In this document: piece by piece, positions 22,983-30,636 of the stretch
Layout: every line of letters begins with the position of its first letter
Position numbering within the stretch: position 1 is the first letter of the stretch
Source of the DNA: JAPLXD01 sp041661585
GTDB taxonomy: Bacteria; Patescibacteriota; Minisyncoccia; Moranbacterales; UBA11712
DNA length: 33,545 bases
Reading direction: 5' to 3'
Assembly (NCBI GenBank): GCA_041661585.1
Contig: JBAZUC010000004.1
Span: 1-33,545, forward strand
Notes under the pieces: generated by a model
The model's database searches: none
Seen by the model: only the letters and a program-made list of their open reading frames with translations
Told to the model about the DNA's origin: nothing
Program-made: the position numbers and the translations under genes

Positions 22983-24266
22983 ATGCATTTCAAAAAAACG
23001 ACATTCAAAAACGGGTTGCGGCTGGTGACGGCGCCGATGAAGGACACGAACACGGTGACGGTGATCGTGGCGGTGGCGGCCGGGTCGAAATATGAGACGA
23101 AAAAGATCAATGGCCTTTCGCATTTTCTTGAACATATGTTTTTCAAGGGAACGAAAAAAAGGCCCAAAACGAAGGACATCGCGGGATCACTCGACGCGGT
23201 CGGGGGAGAGTTCAACGCCTATACTTCTCAGGAAAGCACGGCCTACTATGCCAAAGTTGACAAAGAGCATATCCATCTCGCGATCGACGTCGTTTCGGAT
23301 ATATATCTGAACTCAAAGATCGAAGAAAAAGAAATCAACAAAGAACGGGGCGTCATCCTCCAGGAGATCAATATGTATGAAGACAATCCGATGCTTTCCG
23401 TTGAAGAGGAATTTGAGAGCCTTCTCTATGGCGATCAGCCGGCGGGGTGGAAAGTGATCGGGACGAAAGAAAATATCGCGCGAGTGGGTCGGAAAGATTT
23501 TGTCGATTATATGAAAAAGTTTTATAACGCGTCGAATACGGTCGTATGCGTTGTGGGAAATTTTGGAGAAACAGGAGAAGCAGGAATGATCGGGGAGATT
23601 GGGAAAATATTTTCGAGAATAAAAATGGGCGAGGAAAACAAGAAATTGAAAACAATCGAAAAACAAGCAAGGCCGGGACTGAAGATCAAACACAAAAAAA
23701 CCGACCAGACGCACTTGGTTTTGGGATTTCGTTCCTACAATATGTTTCACAAAGACCGGTTCGCGCTGGCGCTTCTCGCCAACATTCTCGGCGGGACAAT
23801 GAGCAGCCGGCTGTTCCTTTCAGTCCGCGAACGGCTGGGATTGGCCTACTATATCAATGCTTCAGATGACGAATCAACAGATTGCGGATATTTTTCCATT
23901 CGGGCGGGAGTGGACACAGACAAGGCGAAAATCGAAAAAACAGTGAAAACTATTCTTCAAGAAATAAAAAAGATGAGAGCAAAAGGCGTTTTCGAAAAGG
24001 AACTCCAAAAAGCCAAAGACAATTTTCGGGGAAAAATGGCGCTTTCGCTTGAGTCTTCCGATGATGTAGCTTCCTATCTTGCCGGCCAGGAACTCTCTCG
24101 CCGGGAAATCAAAAGGCCTGACGAGATTTTGCGCCAGATCGACAAAGTGAGGAAAAGTGATATATTGAGAGTAGCGAAGGATATATTTGTTGATAGAAAG
24201 CTTAATTTGGCGATGATCGGGCCGATTGAAGACGGGAAGTTTTTGGAGAGGATATTGAAGCTGTAG
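22983..24266 (+). CDS. M16-family zinc peptidase
   Basis: The 427-residue protein has the inverted zinc motif HFLEH at residues 47-51 (His47, His51 ligands, Glu50 catalytic) and a further glutamate at 128, exactly 76 residues past the motif as in the pitrilysin/processing-peptidase family. The C-terminal half has the second M16 fold (HLVLGFRSYN, GGTMSSRLFLSVRERLGLAYYI with the R/Y signature). Members cut peptides or precursor proteins; bacterial single-chain forms of this length act as dimers. The location is cytoplasmic or membrane-associated (no signal peptide). Confidence 0.9.
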   Translation: MHFKKTTFKNGLRLVTAPMKDTNTVTVIVAVAAGSKYETKKINGLSHFLEHMFFKGTKKRPKTKDIAGSLDAVGGEFNAYTSQESTAYYAKVDKEHIHLAIDVVSDIYLNSKIEEKEINKERGVILQEINMYEDNPMLSVEEEFESLLYGDQPAGWKVIGTKENIARVGRKDFVDYMKKFYNASNTVVCVVGNFGETGEAGMIGEIGKIFSRIKMGEENKKLKTIEKQARPGLKIKHKKTDQTHLVLGFRSYNMFHKDRFALALLANILGGTMSSRLFLSVRERLGLAYYINASDDESTDCGYFSIRAGVDTDKAKIEKTVKTILQEIKKMRAKGVFEKELQKAKDNFRGKMALSLESSDDVASYLAGQELSRREIKRPDEILRQIDKVRKSDILRVAKDIFVDRKLNLAMIGPIEDGKFLERILKL

Positions 24267-24275
24267 TTCATGAAT

Positions 24276-24373
24276 CCCGTTAGAAGTTTTGTCTAGCTAA
24301 ATGAGTGTGACGAAAAATGACGGGAGTAAAAATAAAAGTGAAATTGATTAATTGCAAATAAACTTCTAACGGG
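24276..24373 (+). repeat. Start-codon palindromic element, copy C (98 nt)
   Basis: CCCGTTAGAAGTTT / AAACTTCTAACGGG pairs perfectly over 14 positions. ATGAAT flanks it on both sides (24270-24275 and 24374-24379), a 6-base direct repeat; the second is the AI-2E transporter start. It shares CCCG ends and the internal AGCTA motif (24295-24299) with copies A and B but is shorter and otherwise different. Confidence 0.8.
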
Positions 24374-25411
24374 ATGAATCGCACCATCGAAATATCTTCC
24401 AGTACAATTCTCCGGACCATCTTTATATTGCTTTTGCTCTGGTTTTTCTATCTCGTCAGGGATATTCTGCTACTTGTTTTTTTGGCGATCGTGATCGTGA
24501 GCGCCATTGATCCGATCGTGGACTGGTTTCAGAAAAAAAGAATTCCGCGGTCTCTCACTGTGATCGCGGTCTATGTCATATTTATTTCCGTATTGAGCTC
24601 GATTGTTGTTCTGCTCATTCCGCCTCTCACCAACGAACTTCGCGGTTTGGGAGAAAACGTGCCGCAACTCGCGGAAAAAATAACGCTATATTTCAGCTCG
24701 GCGCGCGATTATGCGTTGTCGCACAACTTGCAGCAATATGTCAGCAATTTTTTGGGAAGCGCCGCGGAAAAAATTTCCCAGACCGGGTCGAGCATTTTGG
24801 GCGGAACTGTTTCTTTCATCGGCGGAATATTTTCTTTCATCATCGTCCTCTCGGTCGCTTTCTATATGACCGTTCAGGAAAAAGGAATCAAGAAATTTTT
24901 TGGTTCCATCGTGCCGGAAGAGCACAGTAGCTACGCGCTGGGGCTCGTTGATCGCATCCAGTTCAAAATGGGACGCTGGATGCAAGGACAGCTGTTCTTG
25001 ATGCTTGTCATTTTCATTCTTGATTATGTCGGGCTGCTTTTGATCGGAGCGCCGTATGCCCTTGTTCTGGCGCTCATTGCCGGAATTTTGGAAATCATCC
25101 CCTATATCGGTCCAATCATCTCAGCCGTGATCGCCGTTTCAATCAGCTTTCTTCATGGTCCCGTCACTGGACTTTTGGTTCTCGCGCTTTTTGTCATAAT
25201 TCAGCAGCTTGAAGGATATATTCTCACGCCGCTCGTCATGAAAAAAGCGGTGGGTCTCAATCCGGTTGTTGTCATCCTGGCGCTTCTCATTGGCGCGAAA
25301 TTGGGAGGCGTGATTGGGATCATTGTTTCCGTTCCAATCGCGACGGTTTTGGGGGAAGTCGTGAATGATCTGGTGCGAAAGCCGGAAGTCAACGAAGAGA
25401 GATCAGTATAA
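24374..25411 (+). CDS. AI-2E family transporter
   Basis: The 345-residue multi-span membrane protein has about eight hydrophobic segments and the family's characteristic C-terminal part: IAGILEIIPYIGPIISAVIA, IQQLEGYILTPLVMKKAVGLNPVVVILALLIGAKLGGVIGIIVSVP (shortened here to motifs PYIGP, QQLEGYILTP, GLNPVVV). Such proteins include autoinducer-2 exporters and Na+/H+ antiporters; the substrate cannot be assigned. The start codon is immediately after palindromic element C. The last 23 bases overlap the end of the convergent minus-strand gene. Confidence 0.88.
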   Translation: MNRTIEISSSTILRTIFILLLLWFFYLVRDILLLVFLAIVIVSAIDPIVDWFQKKRIPRSLTVIAVYVIFISVLSSIVVLLIPPLTNELRGLGENVPQLAEKITLYFSSARDYALSHNLQQYVSNFLGSAAEKISQTGSSILGGTVSFIGGIFSFIIVLSVAFYMTVQEKGIKKFFGSIVPEEHSSYALGLVDRIQFKMGRWMQGQLFLMLVIFILDYVGLLLIGAPYALVLALIAGILEIIPYIGPIISAVIAVSISFLHGPVTGLLVLALFVIIQQLEGYILTPLVMKKAVGLNPVVVILALLIGAKLGGVIGIIVSVPIATVLGEVVNDLVRKPEVNEERSV

Positions 25412-25850
25412 TCACGGCGATCAGCGAGATCAAGATATCGAAAAGATTGTTTTTGAAACGAAATTCGCGTTTGGATGAAAAATCGGGATAAAAATGCATT
25501 TTTTCGTGAAACATTTTTATCGGCTTCAAAAATTTCATTCCCATCATATAAAGAAGCGTGGTTCCGTCGGGAAGAAGGGAGAAAAATATCCCGATGGCGA
25601 TATTTTGTAAATTGGCCGATGAAGTCTCACCTCGAAAAAACAATATTGCGGCAACTGCTCCAAAGCCGATTGCAAGATCCAGGGCTACTTTCCAAAATTC
25701 CTTGAAACTGGATTTTTTATTCAAATAGTCGCCGTGCGGAAGAAGATCGAGAGCAAAATGCACCGCAACGGCCAGCCCAGCGACAGCGCAGGGATTTTGG
25801 ATATTTGCGCCGAGAACGGCGCCGGCCAAGATATGTGTTGTAAGAATCAT
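25389..25850 (-). CDS. Membrane protein with His/Asp motif, function unknown
   Basis: The 153-residue product has about four hydrophobic segments and the motif HFALDLLPHGDY in the second, with TTHILAG at the start; conserved His and Asp at these spots recall membrane-bound metal-dependent hydrolases of the DUF457/YbcI type, but this is a weak resemblance. An upstream in-frame start would overlap rsmI; MILTTHILAG at 25850 is the better choice. It faces rsmI with only 2 bases between start codons and overlaps the end of the AI-2E gene. Confidence 0.6.
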   Translation of the reverse strand: MILTTHILAGAVLGANIQNPCAVAGLAVAVHFALDLLPHGDYLNKKSSFKEFWKVALDLAIGFGAVAAILFFRGETSSANLQNIAIGIFFSLLPDGTTLLYMMGMKFLKPIKMFHEKMHFYPDFSSKREFRFKNNLFDILISLIAVIILISLR

Positions 25851-25852
25851 AT

Positions 25853-26572
25853 ATGGATAAACTTGGAAAATTATATATCGTCGCCACCCCAATTGGGAAT
25901 CTCGAAGATATCACTTTGCGCGCGCTCAACGTTTTGCGTGAGGCGGATCTCATCTTGTGCGAGGACACGCGGGTGACGAAGAAACTTCTGGATCGGTACG
26001 AGATTCAAAAACCTCTTCTATCATACCACCATCACTCGAAGCTCTCAAGGGTTGAGAAAATTGTCGAACATCTGGAAAATGGGAAAAATTTGGCGCTGGT
26101 CAGCGACGCGGGAACGCCGGGGATTTCAGATCCGGGAAACGAGCTCGTAGCGAAATTATTGAATGGCGGGTCGGATCCTAAAGTCGGACTTTCGGAAGCG
26201 TTCCTAAAGTCCGACTTTAGGATAATTCCGATTCCCGGGGCGTCGGCGATCGCGACTCTTGCGAGCGTGGCGGGGATCAATATGAGTAAATTTTCTTTTC
26301 TTGGCTTTCCTCCGCACAAAAAGGGACGGGAGACTTTTTTTCGGGAAGTGGCCCAAAGCAAATATCCCGTCATCTATTTCGAATCCGTGCACCGGTTTTT
26401 GAAAAACCTGGAACTTTTGGAAAAAATGAAACCTGATGCTAAACTGATAGTAGGCCGGGAACTGACGAAAATGTTTGAGGAAATTAGACAAGGTAAAATT
26501 GGGGAGATCCGAAAACATTTTGAAGGGAAAGAGGGGAAAGTAAAAGGCGAGTTCGTGATAATTGTTTATTAA
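25853..26572 (+). CDS. rsmI: 16S rRNA 2'-O-ribose methyltransferase RsmI
   Basis: The 239-residue enzyme methylates the 2'-O of C1402 in 16S rRNA using S-adenosylmethionine. The family's start LYIVATPIGNLEDITLRAL, CEDTRVTKKLL, LVSDAGTPGISDPG and IPIPGASA are all visible. Between GNELVAKLL and IIPIPGASA about 18 extra residues appear (GGSDPKVGLSEAFLKSDFR); they are encoded by a double palindrome at 26176-26222. The rest is of normal length. It probably forms an operon with metG, 6 bases downstream. Confidence 0.95.
   Translation: MDKLGKLYIVATPIGNLEDITLRALNVLREADLILCEDTRVTKKLLDRYEIQKPLLSYHHHSKLSRVEKIVEHLENGKNLALVSDAGTPGISDPGNELVAKLLNGGSDPKVGLSEAFLKSDFRIIPIPGASAIATLASVAGINMSKFSFLGFPPHKKGRETFFREVAQSKYPVIYFESVHRFLKNLELLEKMKPDAKLIVGRELTKMFEEIRQGKIGEIRKHFEGKEGKVKGEFVIIVY
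26176..26222. repeat. In-frame palindromic insertion in rsmI
   Basis: TCCTAAAGTCGGACTTT and AAAGTCCGACTTTAGGA form a perfect 17-bp inverted repeat around a 13-base loop; each arm is itself palindromic. It codes for about 16-18 residues absent from usual RsmI. Confidence 0.9.
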
Positions 26573-26578
26573 ATCTGA

Positions 26579-27985
26579 ATGAAAAAAAAGTTTTTGATAA
26601 CAACTCCCGTCTATTATGTCAATGACAATCCGCATATCGGTCACGCCTATACGAGCGTGGCCGGGGACGCACTGGCGAGATCCCGCAAACTTCAAGGCGA
26701 GGAAGTTTTTTTTCTGGTGGGAACGGATGAGCACGGGCTCAAGATCCAAAAAAAAGCCGAAGAGGCCGGAAAAGATCCGCAAAAATTTGCGGATGAAATT
26801 GCCGGTGAGTTCAAAAATATTTGGGAAAAGCTGGATATAAAATATGACACTTTTATTCGGACAACAGATGAAAAGCACAAGATCGCCGTGCAAAAAGTTT
26901 TGCAAACCTTATTCAATAAAGGCGTGATTTATAGAGGCTTCTATGAAGGCCTCTATTGCGTCGGGTGCGAGCAATTCAAAAATGAGGGCGATCTGGTGAA
27001 TGGGCGTTGTCCGGATCACGATACGGATTGTGAAGTCGTAAAAGAAGAAAGCTATCTCCTCAAAATGAATGAATTGCAGGAAGAGCTGGTGCAGAAAATA
27101 GAAAAAGACGAATTTTGCATCAGGCCGGAAAAATACAAAAAAGAAATTTTGTCGTTTCTCAAGGGTGAAAAATTGAAAGATGTTTCCATTTCGCGCAAAA
27201 ACGTGAAGTGGGGAATTCCATTGCCGTTTGACGCGGAGCATACGACTTATGTCTGGTTTGATGCGTTTTTGAGCTATCTCACGGGTTTGGGATGGGATGG
27301 CGACGCAAACAAGCTGCCTGCCGATTGGCCGGCGGATGTGCAGCTCATCGGGAAAGATATTTTGCGGGTTCACGCGACCATCTGGCCTATCATGCTGATG
27401 CAATTGGGAATCGGATTCCCAAAACTGATTTTCGCACACGGGCATTTGCTTTCGGGGGGCAGAAAAATGAGCAAAACTATCGGCAATGTAATTGGAATTG
27501 ATGAAATGCTGGAAAAATTCGGTACGGATGGTACGCGCTATCTCCTGATGAGCGCGGGAACGTTCGGTGAGGATGTCGATGCGACGATGGAGCGGATGAT
27601 TGAAAAATACAATGCGGATTTGGCGAACGGAATCGGAAATCTCTTGTCGCGAGTGTTGAAACTAAATGACGGAGAGTTAGACTCGAAAGAAAGAATTATG
27701 GATATTGATATTTCTTCTTGCTTTGATTCAATGAAGTTTGACGATGCACTCAATATAATTTGGAGTTCTGTTATTACTGCGGATAATAAGTTTATTGAGG
27801 AGAATAAGCCATGGGAGCTTAAAAAGACTGATGAAAAAAAATTTCAAAAAGTGATGCAAAAGTTGGTTTCAGATCTTTATTTAATTTCAGATCTACTCAT
27901 GCCCTTCATGCCCGAGACTTCGAAAAAAATCAAAAAAGCGCTGAAAACGAAAGAAGCAGTCATGTTGTTTCCGAGAATAAAATAA
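26579..27985 (+). CDS. metG: Methionine--tRNA ligase
   Basis: The 468-residue class I synthetase charges tRNA-Met. HIGH is perfect (residues 19-22), and KMSK is at 296-299 in GRKMSKTIGN. A connective zinc insertion has CVGCEQF and the nearby C..C..D..C of RCPDHDTDCEV in reduced form. It is short, as in the many bacteria that lack the C-terminal tRNA-binding domain. It follows rsmI by 6 bases and is followed by a stutter tract and tatD, so the three are likely transcribed together. rsmI, metG and tatD next to each other is a common bacterial arrangement. Confidence 0.95.
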   Translation: MKKKFLITTPVYYVNDNPHIGHAYTSVAGDALARSRKLQGEEVFFLVGTDEHGLKIQKKAEEAGKDPQKFADEIAGEFKNIWEKLDIKYDTFIRTTDEKHKIAVQKVLQTLFNKGVIYRGFYEGLYCVGCEQFKNEGDLVNGRCPDHDTDCEVVKEESYLLKMNELQEELVQKIEKDEFCIRPEKYKKEILSFLKGEKLKDVSISRKNVKWGIPLPFDAEHTTYVWFDAFLSYLTGLGWDGDANKLPADWPADVQLIGKDILRVHATIWPIMLMQLGIGFPKLIFAHGHLLSGGRKMSKTIGNVIGIDEMLEKFGTDGTRYLLMSAGTFGEDVDATMERMIEKYNADLANGIGNLLSRVLKLNDGELDSKERIMDIDISSCFDSMKFDDALNIIWSSVITADNKFIEENKPWELKKTDEKKFQKVMQKLVSDLYLISDLLMPFMPETSKKIKKALKTKEAVMLFPRIK

Positions 27986-28037
27986 CTTTTAACTTTGCAC
28001 TGTAATTTTTCACTTTTCACTTTTAATTTTTCATTTC
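27986..28037 (+). repeat. Stutter repeat between metG and tatD
   Basis: Repeated words of the form TTTTCAC / TTTTTCA over about 50 bases, ending directly before the tatD ATG. Confidence 0.6.
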
Positions 28038-28039
28038 CG

Positions 28040-28921
28040 ATGATTGATACCCACGCGCATTTGGATTTTGAAAATTTCGACGAAGACCGCGAGGAAGTGA
28101 TTCGTCGCGCTTTTGATAATGGGGTGAAAAAAGTAATCAATATAGGAATTGATCTTGAAACGAGCAAAAAAAGCATCGCGCTCGCCCAAAAGCATGAAAA
28201 TATTTTTGCGGCCGCTGGAGTTCATCCGGAATATTTCACGAAACATGCAACATGTAACATGAAACAAGGCTGGATTGGTGAGTTGAGAGATTTAGCAAAA
28301 AATAAAAAAGTAGTTGCAACTGGAGAGATAGGTTTGGACTATTATCACATAACACATAACATAAAACATGGAGCAAAAGAACTAAATGATATTAAAGAGA
28401 GTCAAAAAGCGGGGTTTGTTTCTCAAATTAATTTGGCGAAGGAATTGGGCTTGCCGGTGGCCGTGCATTGTCGGGATGCGTGGGAAGATGTTCACGAAAT
28501 TATTTCCAAATTTTCCCAAAACTCGGCTTTTCCCTTTTTCGAGCATAGCTCTCAAAATTCCTCAAAGGCAATCTTTTCTAAATTCGTATTGCACTGTTAT
28601 TCTGGAAATACAGACGACACGGAAAAGTTTTTGAAATTGCCAAACGTATATTTTTCTTTCTCCGGGAATATCACTTATCCGAAGCCTATTTTGCGGTCGG
28701 AGAAACTGGCTAAGGTCGTGCGAATGATTCCTCTTGACAAGATGATGCTTGACAGCGACAGTCCGTTTCTGGCGCCGCAGGAAAAAAGGGGCAAGCGCAA
28801 TGAGCCGGCGAATGTTCGCTATATCGCAGAAAAAATCGCGGATATAAAGGAAATATCGGTTGCTGAAGTTGAGAAAATAACGGACGAAAACGCGGAAATA
28901 TTCTTTGGGATTGGGCAATAA
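28040..28921 (+). CDS. tatD: TatD-family metal-dependent deoxyribonuclease
   Basis: The 293-residue TIM-barrel hydrolase has THAHLD at residues 4-9, GVHPEY, GEIGLDYY, VHCRDA, LHCYSG and LDSDSPFLAPQ, the metal ligands and loops of the TatD family (3'-5' exonuclease, repair and DNA turnover). Two segments, KHATCNMKQG and HITHNIKHGAKELN, are encoded by stutter repeats (28239-28267 and 28344-28370); the second lengthens a loop that is usually about 8 residues. A longer in-frame start at 27995 would translate the upstream stutter tract, so 28040 is chosen. Confidence 0.93.
   Translation: MIDTHAHLDFENFDEDREEVIRRAFDNGVKKVINIGIDLETSKKSIALAQKHENIFAAAGVHPEYFTKHATCNMKQGWIGELRDLAKNKKVVATGEIGLDYYHITHNIKHGAKELNDIKESQKAGFVSQINLAKELGLPVAVHCRDAWEDVHEIISKFSQNSAFPFFEHSSQNSSKAIFSKFVLHCYSGNTDDTEKFLKLPNVYFSFSGNITYPKPILRSEKLAKVVRMIPLDKMMLDSDSPFLAPQEKRGKRNEPANVRYIAEKIADIKEISVAEVEKITDENAEIFFGIGQ
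28239..28267 (+). repeat. Stutter repeat in tatD (AACATG words)
   Basis: CGAAACATGCAACATGTAAC and the following CATGAAACAAG, in frame; shares AACATGTAACATG words with the tract before tgt. Confidence 0.6.
28344..28370 (+). repeat. Stutter repeat in tatD (ACATAAC words)
   Basis: TCACATAACACATAACATAA followed by AACATG, in frame; lengthens the loop after GEIGLDYY. Confidence 0.6.
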
Positions 28922-28967
28922 GGGAGATTGGGGATGTCGGAGTGATTGGGGGGATGTGGTGATTATT

Positions 28968-29034
28968 GCAGGAGCAGGTTTGTAGCCTGCTCCTTTTTTC
29001 TAATATGCGGAGCAAGATAAAACCTTGCTCCTGC
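28968..29034. repeat. REP-like pair of hairpins, the first also a terminator
   Basis: GGAGCAGG / CCTGCTCC with a T run (28971-28999) and GGAGCAAG / CTTGCTCC (29009-29031). The outer bases GCAGGAGCA and TGCTCCTGC pair as well, so the pair forms an overall inverted repeat. It lies between tatD and the ABC operon, preceded by a G-rich stutter (28921-28960). Confidence 0.75.
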
Positions 29035-29048
29035 GGCAGATAAATTTG

Positions 29049-29057
29049 TGATATACT
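29049..29057 (+). promoter_or_regulatory. Extended -10 promoter of the ABC transporter operon
   Basis: TGATATACT, about 30 bases before the ATG at 29088. Confidence 0.55.
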
Positions 29058-29087
29058 GAAAGAAAGAAAAATCATCGCAAAATCAAC

Positions 29088-30635
29088 ATGAACACATTAG
29101 GCGCGCCGCTGATCAAACTGGAAAAACTGAATATAGTTTTCAATGAGGGAAAGCCCAATGAGGTGAGAATTTTGGACAATCTTGATCTTGAGATATATCC
29201 GCACGAATACCTCATTCTTTTCGGGCCTTCAGGTTGCGGGAAATCGACTCTGCTCAATGTGATTTCAGGGCTTCTCGCTCCGACGAGCGGGAAAGTCGAA
29301 GTCGAAGGCAAGGAAATCACGACTTTCACCGAAAAGGAAAAATTGGAATTCCATCGCAAGCGGATCGGGATGATCTTCCAGTCTTTTTTTCTTGTTCCCA
29401 CGCTCTCGATCATCGACAATGTTTGCCTTCCCAGATCTTTCACGGGCGACGACTCGCCGGCCAGGAAAGCGGACGCGCTGAATTTTCTCAAGAGGTTCGG
29501 AATTGAAGCGCAGGCGGACAAATTTCCAAACGATCTTTCCGGCGGACAGCGGCAACGGGTGGCGATCGCCCGGGCTCTCATGAACAGTCCGTCCATCATC
29601 GTGGCGGACGAGCCAGTGGGAAACCTTGATTCCAAAGCGACTTTCAATGTTCTTTCAATCCTCAAGGAGCTCAACGAAGTCGACAAAAAACTGATCGTTC
29701 TTGTCACGCACGATCCGGCGCATCTCTCATATGGTGATCGCGTGATCCATATGCAGGACGGGAAGATAACGAAGATCGTTGAAGTGCTTGAGAAAAAAGA
29801 GCTTTCCGAGAAGGGAGAACAGGAATATTTCGAAGAACAGGAAAAGATTGGAAAGGAATGGGATTCTTTCAAGGAAGGAACATTGGGCAAGGCTTGGGCG
29901 CTGCACAAAGAAGGAAAGCTCGATAAGGACTGGGAATTGGTCAAAAAAGAAGAGCTTGGAAGGGCTTTTCAGTCTTTCAAAGAAGGGAAAACGGGCGCTG
30001 ATTGGGAACTGGGCAAAGAATATGAGTTGGTGAAAAAGGAAGATCTCGCCGAGCGCCGAAAAGAGCATGTCGCTCCGGAGCTTCTCACGCTGATGAGGTC
30101 TTTCAAAAATTTTTCTCCCGACCAAGTTGGAACGCTTCTCATCCCTTTCAAGGCCCAGCAAATCTTTTCCCACATTTTTTTCCATATTCCCGAAACACAG
30201 CTTGATCTCGCAAAAAAATTATTCCAGGACTTCATTTCCGGAGGAACAACGCTCGAGGATTTTGAAAAAAGGCTCGTGGAAGAGGAAACAAAGGGTGGAG
30301 CCGGCTGGGATCATATCAACGCCAAGAGATTGGCGCGTGGAATCACGCAAATTTTTGATCAAGTGAAGAAGATCGATTTCGGAAACGCGGAAAAGTCAGC
30401 AAGCGACATTACCGAATATTTCGTTGAAAATTTCCATCTCAAGATCGGGGAAATGGAAAAAATAAAATTTCTTGAATATGTCAAAATGAGAATTCAAAAT
30501 GAGCTCATGATGGACGAATTTCTTGATCTCGTTGACCGGCCGGTGGTGAAGGGCGGAGTCGGACTCGACCGTCGGGCGGCGATCAAGGTCGCGAGAGAAA
30601 TGGAAATCATTATGCTGGCACGTTATTCAATGTAA
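29088..30635 (+). CDS. ABC transporter ATP-binding protein with repeat-bearing C-terminal extension
   Basis: Residues 1-230 form a MacB/LolD-type ATPase: Walker A GPSGCGKST (46-54), Q-loop Gln98, signature LSGGQ (150-154), Walker B IIVADEP and switch His208. The family normally ends here; this protein has 515 residues. Residues 255-314 contain five 12-residue repeats with consensus G-K-x-W-x-x-x-K-E-G-x-L, and about 325-515 make a helical domain not recognised (AQQIFSHIFFHIPETQLDLA). The extension may contact a partner protein or regulate the permease. It is one base upstream of a MacB/FtsX-type permease gene. Confidence 0.9.
   Translation: MNTLGAPLIKLEKLNIVFNEGKPNEVRILDNLDLEIYPHEYLILFGPSGCGKSTLLNVISGLLAPTSGKVEVEGKEITTFTEKEKLEFHRKRIGMIFQSFFLVPTLSIIDNVCLPRSFTGDDSPARKADALNFLKRFGIEAQADKFPNDLSGGQRQRVAIARALMNSPSIIVADEPVGNLDSKATFNVLSILKELNEVDKKLIVLVTHDPAHLSYGDRVIHMQDGKITKIVEVLEKKELSEKGEQEYFEEQEKIGKEWDSFKEGTLGKAWALHKEGKLDKDWELVKKEELGRAFQSFKEGKTGADWELGKEYELVKKEDLAERRKEHVAPELLTLMRSFKNFSPDQVGTLLIPFKAQQIFSHIFFHIPETQLDLAKKLFQDFISGGTTLEDFEKRLVEEETKGGAGWDHINAKRLARGITQIFDQVKKIDFGNAEKSASDITEYFVENFHLKIGEMEKIKFLEYVKMRIQNELMMDEFLDLVDRPVVKGGVGLDRRAAIKVAREMEIIMLARYSM
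29850..30029 (+). repeat. Five 12-residue repeats in the ABC ATPase
   Basis: Units GKEWDSFKEGTL, GKAWALHKEGKL, DKDWELVKKEEL, GRAFQSFKEGKT and GADWELGKEYEL run head to tail. The DNA of the units has diverged, so the repeat is kept at protein level. Confidence 0.85.
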
Positions 30636-30636
30636 T

